Below are positions 52,473-61,620 of a DNA stretch of 64,000 nt, piece by piece (the stretch's first letter is position 1; every line of letters starts with the position of its first letter). The stretch spans positions 3,252,001 to 3,316,000 of the forward strand of contig NZ_CP126106.1 of the NCBI RefSeq assembly GCF_030123325.1, in the 5' to 3' direction. Below the pieces are notes generated by a model. It was given only the letters and a program-made list of their open reading frames with translations, did no database searches and had not been told where the DNA came from. The stretch comes from Peribacillus simplex (GTDB taxonomy: Bacteria; Bacillota; Bacilli; Bacillales; DSM-1321). The translations under genes were made by a program, and so were the position numbers.

Positions 52473-52808
52473 TTATGATCCTCCTGTCGTGTTAGTTACA
52501 GTTACCTATATTACCAATTAAAAGGTTGATACGTAATGAGTCCTTATGCCCATAAATTTCTTCGGTGAAAAAATAAAACATACTTTATACGCGACAATTT
52601 AAAAACAAAATTAAATCCTTGTGTAATTTTTGCTTATAAACGGTTGTTTTTGCTAATCTGCCTTTAATTTTCATAAGAAATAAGATACAATTTAACGAAC
52701 GGCATTTAAAAATTATTGAAAACTGCTGTTTGTGTGAATCAGCGTATAACTAATGAAACAAAGTGTTGGACACGTTGAAACAAAAGTATTTTGGAGGAAT
52801 GTAAATAA
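52473..52808. other. 336-bp leader region before the ABC-F gene
   Basis: No gene. A possible TACAAT -10 lies near 52690. ABC-F genes often have attenuating leaders, but I could not draw a convincing terminator or leader peptide here. Confidence 0.35.
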
Positions 52809-54428
52809 ATGATTACAGTAAATAATGTTGGTTTACGCTATGGCGATCGTAAACTGTTTGAAGATGTTAATATAAAGTTCACGCCTGGTAACTGCTATGG
52901 CCTGATTGGGGCGAATGGTGCGGGTAAATCCACTTTCTTAAAAATCCTTTCAGGTGAAATTGAAGCGCAATCCGGCGATGTCCATATGGGGCCTGGCGAA
53001 CGCCTTGCCGTTTTAAAACAAGATCACTTCGCTTATGAAGAGGAAGAAGTCCTTAAAGTTGTCATTATGGGACATGAAAGATTATATGAAGTCATGCAAG
53101 AAAAAGATGCTATTTATATGAAGGAAAACTTCACGGATGAAGACGGAATGAAAGCGGCCGAACTTGAAGGTGAATTTGCCGAATTAAACGGCTGGGAAGC
53201 TGAACCTGAAGCTTCAATCCTCTTAAAAGGCCTTGGCATTGCAGAAGACCTGCATACAAAGAAAATGGCTGAGTTGAACGGTGGCGACAAAGTTAAAGTA
53301 TTGCTTGCCCAGGCACTTTTCGGGAAACCGGATGTTCTATTACTGGATGAGCCTACCAACCACTTGGACTTAAAAGCGATCAAATGGCTGGAAGAATTCT
53401 TAATCAACTTTGAAAACACTGTTATCGTAGTTTCCCATGACCGTTACTTCCTTAACAAGGTTTGTACACATATCGCGGATCTTGATTTCGGTAAAATCAA
53501 AATTTATATCGGTAACTATGACTTCTGGTATGAATCAAGCCAGCTTGCCCTTAAACTGACTCAAGATGCCAATAAGAAAAAGGAAGAAAAAATCAAAGAG
53601 CTACAAAATTTCATCGCGCGCTTCAGTGCCAATGCATCGAAATCGAGCCAGGCGACATCCCGTAAGAAATTATTGGATAAAATCAGCTTGGATGACATCC
53701 AGCCTTCTTCGCGCCGCTATCCATATGTAGGCTTTACACCTGATCGTGAAATCGGGAACGACCTGCTTCGTGTAGACGGACTCTCGAAAACGATCGATGG
53801 TGTAAAAATATTGGATAACGTCAGCTTCACGATGAATAAAGGCGACAAGATTGCATTTGTCGGTAAAGATGAGATTGCTAAAACAACAATGTTCAAAATC
53901 TTAGCAGGTGAAATCGAACCGGATAGCGGCTCATTCAAATGGGGCGTTACGACCTCTCAGGCATACTTCCCTAAAGATAATGCTGAATTCTTTGAAGGTG
54001 TCGATTTAAATCTTGTCGATTGGCTCCGTCAATATTCTCCTAATGACCAGAGTGAAAGCTTCCTGCGTGGTTTCTTGGGCAGAATGTTATTCTCTGGCGA
54101 TGAAGTCACGAAAAAGGCAAGTGTACTTTCAGGGGGCGAAAAAGTCCGTTGTATGCTTTCCAAAATGATGTTAAGCGGTTCGAACGTCCTAATGCTTGAT
54201 GAACCTACCAACCATCTGGACTTAGAGTCGATTACGGCATTGAACAACGGTTTGATCAGCTTTAAAGGATCTATGATCTTCTCTTCTCATGATCATCAGT
54301 TCATCCAAACTATAGCGAACCGAATCATTGAACTTACACCAAAAGGTACAGTCGATAAGCAAATGAGTTATGATGAATACCTTGAAAATGGCGAATTGCA
54401 AAAGCAAGTGGCTGAAATGTACAAATAA
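52809..54428 (+). CDS. ykpA: ABC-F family ATPase (YkpA-like)
   Basis: A 539-residue soluble protein with two ABC domains and no membrane part. The first Walker A is GANGAGKST (residues 36-44) and the second is GKDEIAKTT, a variant without the usual glycine pair that I believe is common in this subfamily. Both signatures precede LLLDEPTNHLD and LMLDEPTNHLD. The inter-domain linker (about 245-300) is Lys-rich. ABC-F proteins act on the ribosome; YkpA's exact role is unclear. TTGGAGGAATGTAAATA precedes ATG. Confidence 0.92.
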   Translation: MITVNNVGLRYGDRKLFEDVNIKFTPGNCYGLIGANGAGKSTFLKILSGEIEAQSGDVHMGPGERLAVLKQDHFAYEEEEVLKVVIMGHERLYEVMQEKDAIYMKENFTDEDGMKAAELEGEFAELNGWEAEPEASILLKGLGIAEDLHTKKMAELNGGDKVKVLLAQALFGKPDVLLLDEPTNHLDLKAIKWLEEFLINFENTVIVVSHDRYFLNKVCTHIADLDFGKIKIYIGNYDFWYESSQLALKLTQDANKKKEEKIKELQNFIARFSANASKSSQATSRKKLLDKISLDDIQPSSRRYPYVGFTPDREIGNDLLRVDGLSKTIDGVKILDNVSFTMNKGDKIAFVGKDEIAKTTMFKILAGEIEPDSGSFKWGVTTSQAYFPKDNAEFFEGVDLNLVDWLRQYSPNDQSESFLRGFLGRMLFSGDEVTKKASVLSGGEKVRCMLSKMMLSGSNVLMLDEPTNHLDLESITALNNGLISFKGSMIFSSHDHQFIQTIANRIIELTPKGTVDKQMSYDEYLENGELQKQVAEMYK

Positions 54429-54436
54429 TACTTTTA

Positions 54437-54468
54437 TGAAAGCACATCCTTATTGGATGTGCTTTTTT
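54437..54468 (+). terminator. Terminator after ykpA-like gene
   Basis: AAAGCACATCC, TTATT loop, GGATGTGCTTTTTT. Confidence 0.88.
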
Positions 54469-54625
54469 CGTTCCCGATTCTTCTGCTCCATTTATTTCAT
54501 ATCTTTAATGTATTGAAGGTATAAAAAACACGCTGCAATAAATATAATAATATTCACCGAAAGATGGGCACTGAATAATTTCATCGATAAAAAGGTATAT
54601 TGGTAAAAGAAGGAGTGAGTTAGAA

Positions 54626-54898
54626 TTGGATGGTCATACAGTGAAAAATATTTTTGATGATACAGGATACCTTTTTTTATATGATAAATTCAGTTATCAT
54701 TTTTATATATCCGGATTGTTCGATTTAGTGGAACAAGAAAAAGTAATCTCGGATTTCTTAAATTCTTATGGCTTCGACGATAAAAATCCTCTCTTTTTTG
54801 ACGACTTTTCCTTTTACTTTAATTGCTTTCATTATTCCCACCAAAAACAAAAGCTGCTTAATTACTTGAAAACCGAGTATGACGAACATATTTGTTAA
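54626..54898 (+). CDS. Small Phe/Tyr-rich protein, unknown
   Basis: A 90-residue protein, rich in Phe, Tyr and Asp (FLYDKFSYHFYISGLFDLV, then FFDDFSFYFNCFHYSHQ), with no membrane helix or known motif. TTG is the start, with GAAGGAG 10 bases ahead. Unrecognised. Confidence 0.55.
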   Translation: MDGHTVKNIFDDTGYLFLYDKFSYHFYISGLFDLVEQEKVISDFLNSYGFDDKNPLFFDDFSFYFNCFHYSHQKQKLLNYLKTEYDEHIC

Positions 54899-54952
54899 GT
54901 ATAAAAGGCCAGATAAACTGATCCAGCCTTTAAACGAGCACTAATCAAAAAA

Positions 54953-55028
54953 AGGTAATAGCATATAAGTGCTACTACCTTAGACTGTAGACAAACTCGA
55001 TGAAAATCGTGTTTTCTACAGTTTTTTT
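54953..55028 (+). terminator. Double hairpin with AGACTGTAGACAAA-type terminator
   Basis: First AAGGTA-TAGC / GCTA-TACCTT (54953-54981). Then ACTGTAGACAAACTCGAT, GAAA loop, ATCGTGTTTTCTACAGT and TTTTTTT (54985-55025). The second hairpin shares its arms with the terminator at 1129-1183 and abuts repeat copy 4. Confidence 0.8.
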
Positions 55029-55198
55029 ACGGTTTGTACAATTTGAACGTTGATTTCCTCTACAGGCACTCGCTTTCCGCGGGCGGTCCGGGAGCCTCCT
55101 CGGCACCTTTGCTCCTGCGGGGGTCTCCCCTGGACTCGCTTTTCCCGCAGGTGTCTCCCACACCCGCTCCAATCAACTTTGTTTTAACTTTTAGATGG
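55029..55198 (+). repeat. GC-rich dispersed repeat type 1, copy 4
   Basis: GGTTTGTACAATTTGAACG, GTTGATT, GGCACTCGCTTTCCGCGG, GGTCCGGGAGCCTCCTCGGC, GGGGGTCTCCCC, CCCGCAGGTGTCTCCC and CCAATCAACTTTG, all in order. This is the most complete copy. The tail ATGGAACCC also occurs after copy 1. Confidence 0.9.
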
Positions 55199-55513
55199 AA
55201 CCCTTTTGCCTAAAGTCTTCATTGATTTAGAATAGAATACCTACAACTTAAGGTGTTGAGGAGGATGCTTTCTAAACATGATTCTATTCAGCAAGATCAA
55301 TTGGTGCAAGTGAACCATTTGGTTTGTAAATTTGACTCCCATTAATAATTCTTTATTTATCCTCTTTTGGTATAATGTGTTTTATTTTTCTTCATTTTTT
55401 CTATATTGCATTTTTCAATACATAACGAACATTTGTATTTTTATTGATATTTTTTAAAAACCTACCGTCCTTTAGATAATTTTTGAAATCACTCATACTT
55501 CATAAAGAATTCA
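55199..55513. other. Gap before the IS110 relic, nothing recognised
   Basis: AT-rich sequence with no supported gene; perhaps an eroded insertion flank. Confidence 0.4.
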
Positions 55514-55822
55514 CTAATTTTTGCCAATTTCCACTTCAGTTACATCCTTCGTAAAAGAAAAAACAATTCGACCTATTACACCCAACAGTTTTTCCTCCAA
55601 GTATTGAATAACAGGGGTATGGTAATGCCCTGAAGATTCTAAAATGACCATAGGCATCTGCCCTGTCACCTCTTCTATTTCTTTTAGAAATCCTATAAAA
55701 TGATCTAATTCCTCTCTAGGATGGTTAATTGAAAAGCTCTTTCCATATGGTTTAGATTGATCTAAACATGCCTGGACTTGGCTCACTCCCTTTGCCACAT
55801 CCAGACCAACTACTGTATTCAG
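55514..55822 (-). mobile_element. IS110-family transposase, 5' fragment
   Basis: Minus-strand product NTVVGLDVAKGVSQVQACLD then EELDHFIGFLKEIEEVTGQM and VILESSGHYHTPVIQYLEE. This is the N-terminal DEDD (RuvC-like) part of an IS110 transposase, holding the first Asp (GLDVAK) and the Glu (VILESSG). Homology stops near residue 90, and about three quarters of the protein, including the serine domain, is absent. No ATG start is visible at the 5' end. Confidence 0.85.
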
Positions 55823-55995
55823 CGTTTTTTCCTCCTCTACTTACTAACCAGTACCCCCAGTCCTCCATGTAGTGTCATAGCTTCGCTTGTTATACGAGAT
55901 ATACGTCCCAAACAGCCTCAAACATGTTTCTACAAGTAGGAGTGGACTGTTTAGTTCACGGGATCATGTCCCCCGCACCCGAACGTACTACTCTG
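55823..55995 (-). other. Possible remnant of the IS110 non-coding (bridge RNA) end
   Basis: About 170 bases upstream of the transposase fragment carry no gene and lie exactly where IS110 elements keep the structured end that encodes the bridge RNA. I see short self-complementary words such as GTGAACTAAACAGTCCAC but have not folded it. Identification is by position only. Confidence 0.35.
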
Positions 55996-56010
55996 GCTAC
56001 TGATATAATA

Positions 56011-56250
56011 GATTGGTGGAAATGAAGGAGGAACGGGGTTTATCCATTTCTCATACAACGATTATGCGGTGGGTTCATCAGTATGGTCCTGAATTGGACA
56101 ATCGGATCCGAGTTACCTCAAACAAATAACTCTTGGAGAGTCTATGAAACATATATCAAACAGATTGATTACGGAATCAGTCTGTCCAAAATCAAAAAGA
56201 ATTCCTCCATCAATTGTTTGGACTTCCAGCATAAGATACGATTCCGTTAG
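56011..56250 (+). mobile_element. IS6-family transposase fragment, frameshifted
   Basis: MKEERGLSISHTTIMRWVHQ and YGPELDNRIR, then in another frame QTNNSWRVYETYIK. This matches the N-terminal region and the first catalytic block of IS6/IS240-type transposases, where WRVDETYIK is expected. The catalytic Asp is Tyr here, with a frameshift before it. The remainder is missing. Confidence 0.85.
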
Positions 56251-56393
56251 GAATATATGTGCTTTATTCTCTTTTACTTTTTTTGGACTTTAATTGACTT
56301 AAAAAATCCAATTCTAAAATAGTTTAAAGATATGAAAAATGGTCGAGATTTTATAAAAGATATTTCCACGCCTTGCAAATAGCCACTCTCTTA

Positions 56394-57446
56394 TTACTTA
56401 GGCAAGTAGCTACACCCCTCAAAACTTATTTTGTATTTTGTTTGGGAAGTGTAATTTTCGCCAGCACGAAGAATAATATCTCCAAAATCTTCAAACTCAA
56501 TCGCTCCTGGGGCAGCTTGGGTTTCAAATGTTATTCCACCATGTTGGATTAATTTTTCTCCGTGCATAAGTGGAACCCCTTCCACAAAGTTCGCAGTATA
56601 AACTACGATCGTAGGCTCTTCTGTGTATACCTCAACTTTTATTTTCTCGTCGGGACTAATTAATTTGGCTGCAGTTTGATGAAGTCCTGAGCACGTAAGG
56701 AAGAATGGATGGTCGATTCCTTGAACCTTATTAACTTCTGCGTCAATGGCTTCAAAGGTTGATTTTAATTTCTTCGGGGTTCGAAAATCATAAGGCGTGC
56801 CAATTGTGCTTCGCTTTTCCCCAGTTACCGTGGTATCGTCATTTACTGGTGCAAATTCTTCAGAAAAGATTTGTAAGGAATGATCATCGATTGGATTGCT
56901 GGGATGCCCTGTTAAGTTAAAATAGACGTGATTGGTCGGATTGAAAATTGTGTCTTTATCACTTTTTGCTTGATAGCTCACTGACCAAATATTTAAGTTG
57001 TCTAATGTATAAGTCACACTTACTTTCAAATTCCCTGGAAATCCATTCTCGCCATCAGGTGAGTGGGTTGAAAAGATGATCGATGCACTTTCATCCGTCT
57101 CCTTCACTTCATAATCCCAGATTTTTTCATCGAATCCAGGGTTGCCACCGTGTAATGTATTCCCTAATTGATTTACAGATGTTTGGTAACGTGATTCACC
57201 AATTGAAAATTCGCCATTTTTTATTCTTCCAGCGACTCTTCCTATGGTTGCTCCATAATATGTTTCTTTTTTGTAATCCTCAAGCGAGTCAAATCCCAAT
57301 ACGATATTAGTACGACCCGTTTCCGTTAGGACGAACAGATTGACGATTCTTGCACCAAAGTTTGTAACTTCCATTCTTACTCCATGATCATTTTCTAAAG
57401 TAAACAGCAAGACTTCATTTCCAAACGAGCTTTGTGATGCTTTCAT
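56394..57446 (-). CDS. galM: Aldose 1-epimerase
   Basis: A 350-residue mutarotase that interconverts alpha and beta sugar anomers. Recognised from NFGARIVNLFV, GATIGRVAGRI, GNTLHGGNPGFDEKIW and the active-site histidine region NPTNHVYFNLTGH. The C-terminal FETQAAPGAIEF holds the expected acid region. It lies 3' of araE in the arabinose cluster and probably mutarotates L-arabinose. ATG 57446 follows AAGGAGCCGAAAAA; upstream in-frame codons are not needed. Confidence 0.9.
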   Translation of the reverse strand: MKASQSSFGNEVLLFTLENDHGVRMEVTNFGARIVNLFVLTETGRTNIVLGFDSLEDYKKETYYGATIGRVAGRIKNGEFSIGESRYQTSVNQLGNTLHGGNPGFDEKIWDYEVKETDESASIIFSTHSPDGENGFPGNLKVSVTYTLDNLNIWSVSYQAKSDKDTIFNPTNHVYFNLTGHPSNPIDDHSLQIFSEEFAPVNDDTTVTGEKRSTIGTPYDFRTPKKLKSTFEAIDAEVNKVQGIDHPFFLTCSGLHQTAAKLISPDEKIKVEVYTEEPTIVVYTANFVEGVPLMHGEKLIQHGGITFETQAAPGAIEFEDFGDIILRAGENYTSQTKYKISFEGCSYLPK

Positions 57447-57540
57447 TTTTTCGGCTCCTTCCCTATTAAATTCCTTCATATAAATAAAGCTTAAAAACCA
57501 TGAATTGCACAAAAAGTTCATCAAACATTTTTAATAGTTG

Positions 57541-57567
57541 AAAAGCCGAAGTAGCAACTTCGGCCTT
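57541..57567 (-). terminator. Terminator after araE
   Basis: GCCGAAGT, short loop, ACTTCGGC, then TTTTC on the minus strand. It separates araE from galM. Confidence 0.65.
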
Positions 57568-57713
57568 AAGACAGGGAATCATATGAGTAAATCAACATGT
57601 TCATGATGTGTATGTGTAGATCATAAATACAGAAGTATTTTCCCTTATGACCCCCTGATTAAAAATGCATGCTTAGCTTCTTTGAATTCTGCTCCAAATA
57701 TCATAGGTCTAAA

Positions 57714-59108
57714 TTAAGCACTTTTCCCCTTAGTTTGTCTACTTTCTCCAATTTTTTCAATTTCCTCCAAAGTATGACCTCGAGTCTCAGGAACGCATGT
57801 CCGGATAAATAAAACACCAAGTAAACAAATAGCACCAAAGATTGCAAAAACAGCTTCTTGAGACATCGAAGCGGTCATGATTGGAAACAGCAATCCAACC
57901 AAGAAAGAACCTATCCAGTTAAATGATGAAGCTAATCCTGACGCACGACCGCGAATTACCAGCGGGAAAATTTCTCCAACGATGACCCAAGTTAAGGGAG
58001 CCCACGTGAATGAATAAAGTGCTACATAGATACTTAAAAAAACAACCATCATCATCGGATTTGCATTAGGAATTAATAAATTCAATATTGCCGGCAAAAT
58101 AAAGGATAGCCCCATAATTGTTCCGCCTATTGTTAATAAAGTACGGCGATTAAATTTATCAGCAATCATAAGGAATATTAATGAACCTAGTACGAGAATA
58201 ACCCCTTGAATAATTGGCCACATCAATACTGAGCTGGCTTCATGCCCTGTTGCCTTTTCCACAATCATAGGAATATAATAAAAAATTGCGTTTGCGCCCT
58301 GGAATTGTTGAAACGCAGCAACACCCACACCAGCAATTACTAAATAACGGTATTTATTACTTAAAAGTGTACCCCATGATGCTTTTTGATTTACCTTTGC
58401 TTCCTCTTTAACAGTTTCTTGAATTTGTGTTATTTCAGAATCAATTTGTTCTTTGTTAGAGCGAATAAAGCCCAACACCTTACGAGCTTCATCAATTTTA
58501 TTGTTCTTAATTAAAAAACGTGGTGATTCGGGTAACCTTGACACTCCAATAAATAAGATCAAAGCAGGTACGGCAGCCAAACTAAGCATCAACCGCCATG
58601 CCATTGTTCCTGGCAAGTCTTTCAATAAATAAGCGACAATGTACGAAAGCAACATTCCAGAGACAATCATTGTTTGATTAATTCCTGACAGACGTCCACG
58701 TAACCGTGCAGGCGCCATTTCCGACATATAGGCTGGGACCAACGCAGAAGCAGCACCAACAGCCAACCCTAATAAAATCCGAGCAACAATCATAAAAAGG
58801 ATCCCATTATGAGGGGATATTCCTGCCAAAATGGATCCAACAGCAAAAATGATAGAAGATATTAAAATCATTTTCCGCCGTCCTAAACGATCAGAAAGTT
58901 GTCCGGCCAGGGCACCTCCAAAAATAGCTCCAAACATCAACGAAGAGGTAATCCAGCCAATAGCACCAGGGTTGTTTTGAAGGTTCCAATCATGTTGCAG
59001 AAAAGGCAAAGCACCCGTCATAACGCCGATATCATAACCGAAGAGAATGCCTCCAAAAGCCCCAAAAAAATAAATGAATCCACTTGAGATTTTCTTTCCA
59101 TTAACCAT
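57714..59108 (-). CDS. araE: Sugar:H+ symporter, probable arabinose transporter AraE
   Basis: A 464-residue MFS sugar-porter family protein with 12 helices. Family motifs present: GYDIGVMTGALPF, DRLGRRK, PESPRFL (loop 6-7), QQFQGANAIFYY (helix 7) and PETRGHTLEEIE at the C-terminus. L-arabinose is inferred from the araBDA genes next to it. GAGGAGGGAATTTTT precedes ATG. A cre-like site lies upstream. Confidence 0.9.
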   Translation of the reverse strand: MVNGKKISSGFIYFFGAFGGILFGYDIGVMTGALPFLQHDWNLQNNPGAIGWITSSLMFGAIFGGALAGQLSDRLGRRKMILISSIIFAVGSILAGISPHNGILFMIVARILLGLAVGAASALVPAYMSEMAPARLRGRLSGINQTMIVSGMLLSYIVAYLLKDLPGTMAWRLMLSLAAVPALILFIGVSRLPESPRFLIKNNKIDEARKVLGFIRSNKEQIDSEITQIQETVKEEAKVNQKASWGTLLSNKYRYLVIAGVGVAAFQQFQGANAIFYYIPMIVEKATGHEASSVLMWPIIQGVILVLGSLIFLMIADKFNRRTLLTIGGTIMGLSFILPAILNLLIPNANPMMMVVFLSIYVALYSFTWAPLTWVIVGEIFPLVIRGRASGLASSFNWIGSFLVGLLFPIMTASMSQEAVFAIFGAICLLGVLFIRTCVPETRGHTLEEIEKIGESRQTKGKSA

Positions 59109-59227
59109 AAAAATTCCCTCCTCAAGGTTTTAAAATTATTTTTTTAAAAAATCCCACTACTAAAAATATTGATAGCTTTGAAAGAAAATAATACTAGTGT
59201 TTTCAAACTACAAATACATGCTAGTAG

Positions 59228-59259
59228 ATTCATCCTAAAAGTTATTTATTAGGATGAAT
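59228..59259. repeat. 11-bp inverted repeat upstream of araE
   Basis: ATTCATCCTAA (59228-59238) and its complement (59249-59259), 10 bases apart. No T tract. Possibly an operator or leader hairpin. Confidence 0.4.
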
Positions 59260-59279
59260 TCTTGGTAGTCAATGCGCTA

Positions 59280-59293
59280 TTAAAACGCTTTCA
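59280..59293 (-). promoter_or_regulatory. CcpA cre-like site upstream of araE
   Basis: TGAAAGCGTTTTAA on the minus strand matches the cre pattern TGWAANCGNTNWCA with one mismatch. It lies about 170 bp upstream of araE. Confidence 0.55.
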
Positions 59294-59425
59294 TCTTTTT
59301 CCTGAAAATCATGAACACGCTTACGAATAAAGGGATCACACTAATGGTTACTATTTTCATTCTTCAACTTCTGGAGTACCTATTTTTCCCTCCTAGGAAG
59401 CAGAGCCTCCTTGGAGGGGGAGACA

Positions 59426-60850
59426 TTACTTAATAACTACGTATTCCAAGCCAACAAGCTTTGCATACGTTGTGATTTGGTCTGTTGTTAAATTCAATGA
59501 AACAACTGTATGGTGACCGCCACCATTCTCCAGCCAAGCTTTCACTCCATCTTGGAAGTTTGGCTTCACTTCCCAAAGCACACGGGCCACTGGAAGGTTT
59601 GGTGCTGGAATGGTTGGCTCAAATGCAGAAACTTCATTAATCAAAAGTTTATAGTTTGTACCAAAGTCAGCCATGGAAACGACGACGCCGTCTCCTGCTT
59701 TGCCGTCGAATACTAAACGTGCTGGATCTTCACGATCACCTATACCTAATGGAGATACGACGATTTTTGGTTTGTTACTTGCTAATGATGGGTCGACTTC
59801 AAGCATATGTGATTGAAGGATTGATTCCTGTCCAGCAGCTAATTCATATGTGTAATCTTCCATAAAGCCAGTTGATTGGTTATGGCTCATCACTTTCAGT
59901 AAGCGATCAAGTGCTGCCGTCTTCCAATCCCCTTCACCCGCAAAGCCATATCCTTGTGCCATCAAACGTTGGACGGCAAGACCAGGAAGTTGTTTCATTC
60001 CATGTAAATCTTCAAAGTTCGTTGTGAAGGCCGTATAACCACCATCATCAAGGAAACGTTTAATCGCAATTTCATAGCTTACCTGTACCTTTACGCTTTT
60101 CTCCCACTCTTCCCTACTGTGGGTACCATAATCAAATTCATAAAGACCTTCGTATTCTGCAAATAAAGCATCAATTTCTTCATCAGTAACCGCATTTACA
60201 TATTGAACAAGGTCTCCGATTCCAAAATAGTCAACTGTCCACCCAAATTGGATTTGCGCTTCAACCTTATCCCCTTCGGTTACTCCAACGTTTCGCATGT
60301 TGTCTCCAAAGCGAGCGACCTTAATGTTGAAGCTTTCGTTATAAGCAACCGCTACGTCCATCCATTGTGCAATTTGCTGTCGCACTTCAGGGCGCTCCCA
60401 ATATCCAACAACAACTTTATTTTGTTTTTTCAAACGGGCATTGATAAAACCATATTCACGGTCACCGTGAGCGGATTGGTTTAGGTTCATAAAGTCCATA
60501 TCAATCGTTGCCCAAGGAATACTTTCATTGAATTGTGTAGCTAAATGAAGCAATGGTTTTTGTAATAATTTTGTTCCACGAATCCACATTTTTGCAGGTG
60601 AGAAAGTATGCATCCAAGTGATGACACCGGCAACTTCATTACGATAGTTGACTTCTTTCATGATGCTTGTGATTTTATCTGCACTAACAGCTAAATCTTG
60701 CAATACTAGTGGATAAGGTAAAAAACCGCTTTCATTTAATGCATCGGTTATCGTTTGTGCATGCGCCTTGACCTCCGCTAACGCTTCTTCCCCATATAGA
60801 TGTTGTGATCCTACGACGAACCAAAATTCCTTTTTATCTGTTGTTAACAT
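59426..60850 (-). CDS. araA: L-arabinose isomerase
   Basis: A 474-residue enzyme that isomerises L-arabinose to L-ribulose, Mn-dependent. Typical blocks: FWFVVGSQHLYGEE at the N-terminus, WMHTFSPAKMWIRG, NLNQSAHGDREYGF, and the metal ligands in TTNFEDLHG, GYGFAGEGDWK and the final GGHHTV. Length is as in other Firmicutes. It is third in araB-araD-araA. Confidence 0.96.
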   Translation of the reverse strand: MLTTDKKEFWFVVGSQHLYGEEALAEVKAHAQTITDALNESGFLPYPLVLQDLAVSADKITSIMKEVNYRNEVAGVITWMHTFSPAKMWIRGTKLLQKPLLHLATQFNESIPWATIDMDFMNLNQSAHGDREYGFINARLKKQNKVVVGYWERPEVRQQIAQWMDVAVAYNESFNIKVARFGDNMRNVGVTEGDKVEAQIQFGWTVDYFGIGDLVQYVNAVTDEEIDALFAEYEGLYEFDYGTHSREEWEKSVKVQVSYEIAIKRFLDDGGYTAFTTNFEDLHGMKQLPGLAVQRLMAQGYGFAGEGDWKTAALDRLLKVMSHNQSTGFMEDYTYELAAGQESILQSHMLEVDPSLASNKPKIVVSPLGIGDREDPARLVFDGKAGDGVVVSMADFGTNYKLLINEVSAFEPTIPAPNLPVARVLWEVKPNFQDGVKAWLENGGGHHTVVSLNLTTDQITTYAKLVGLEYVVIK

Positions 60851-60902
60851 AATAAACCTCTTTTCTTAATTCTAATGGTTTGATAATTTGATAGAGTTTA
60901 TC

Positions 60903-61598
60903 TTAATTTTGACCGTAATAAGCATATTTTCCATGTTTTCGTAAATAGTGTTTATCCAAAATATTTTGTGGTAATTCTTTTGCAAAATGATTTAATTCCC
61001 GTGTAAATAAATTCATTTTCGAAACTTCATCCAACACCACACTATTCATTACAGCGGATTTTGCATCCTTGCCCCAAGTAAACGGACCATGACCATGAAG
61101 TAAGACGCCAGGAACGGCTAAAATATCTAACCCACGCTCTTCAAATGTTTCGATGATTAACTTCCCAGTCTCCACTTCGTACCCACGATCAATCTCCTCT
61201 TTTGTTAGGTAGCGGGCACATGGGACGGATCCGTAAAATGTGTCTGCATGAGTGGTCCCCATCGCTGGAACATCAAGGCCTGCTTGAGCCCAGATTGTCG
61301 CCCAAGTTGAATGAGTATGCACAATGCCGCCGATTTCTTGGTAATACTTATAAAGTACTGCGTGAGTCGCTGTATCTGAAGAAGGCCTCAACTCTCCTTC
61401 AACAACATTGCCATCTAAATCAACAACAACCATATCACTTGCTTTCATCGTTTCGTAATCAACACCACTAGGTTTGATAACAAATAAACCACTTTCTCGA
61501 TCAATGGCACTTGCATTACCCCATGTATATTTCACGAGTCCATATTTAGGCAAGTCCAAATTTGCTTGAAATACCTCTTCCTTCAGTTGTTCTAACAC
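60903..61598 (-). CDS. araD: L-ribulose-5-phosphate 4-epimerase
   Basis: A 231-residue class II aldolase-like zinc enzyme that turns L-ribulose-5-P into D-xylulose-5-P. Motifs: KYTWGNASAIDRE, VIKPSGVDY, the zinc histidines in HTHSTWAT, and a third His in GVLLHGHGPFTWG. GTG start with GGAGGGATTGAC ahead. It lies 22 bp after araB. Confidence 0.95.
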   Translation of the reverse strand: MLEQLKEEVFQANLDLPKYGLVKYTWGNASAIDRESGLFVIKPSGVDYETMKASDMVVVDLDGNVVEGELRPSSDTATHAVLYKYYQEIGGIVHTHSTWATIWAQAGLDVPAMGTTHADTFYGSVPCARYLTKEEIDRGYEVETGKLIIETFEERGLDILAVPGVLLHGHGPFTWGKDAKSAVMNSVVLDEVSKMNLFTRELNHFAKELPQNILDKHYLRKHGKYAYYGQN

Positions 61599-61620
61599 GT
61601 CAATCCCTCCAGTTTTCCAC

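Larger units (their letters stand above)
59109..59425. other. araA-araE intergenic region
   Basis: Besides the cre and the inverted repeat listed here, it holds a CCCTCC/GGAGGG hairpin at about 59388-59422 just past the araA stop. It has no gene. The araE promoter is not clear; TTGACT about 15-20 bp after the cre on the minus strand is a candidate -35. Confidence 0.45.

Noticed and set aside
52473..52808. Attenuation leader or leader peptide for the ABC-F gene
   Set aside because: The gap is long enough, but I could not find a terminator/antiterminator pair or an ORF with a ribosome site.
53854..53884. Broken second Walker A (GKDEIAKTT) in the ABC-F protein as a sign of a defective gene
   Set aside because: The rest of the domain is intact and I believe this variant is usual in YkpA-like ABC-F proteins.
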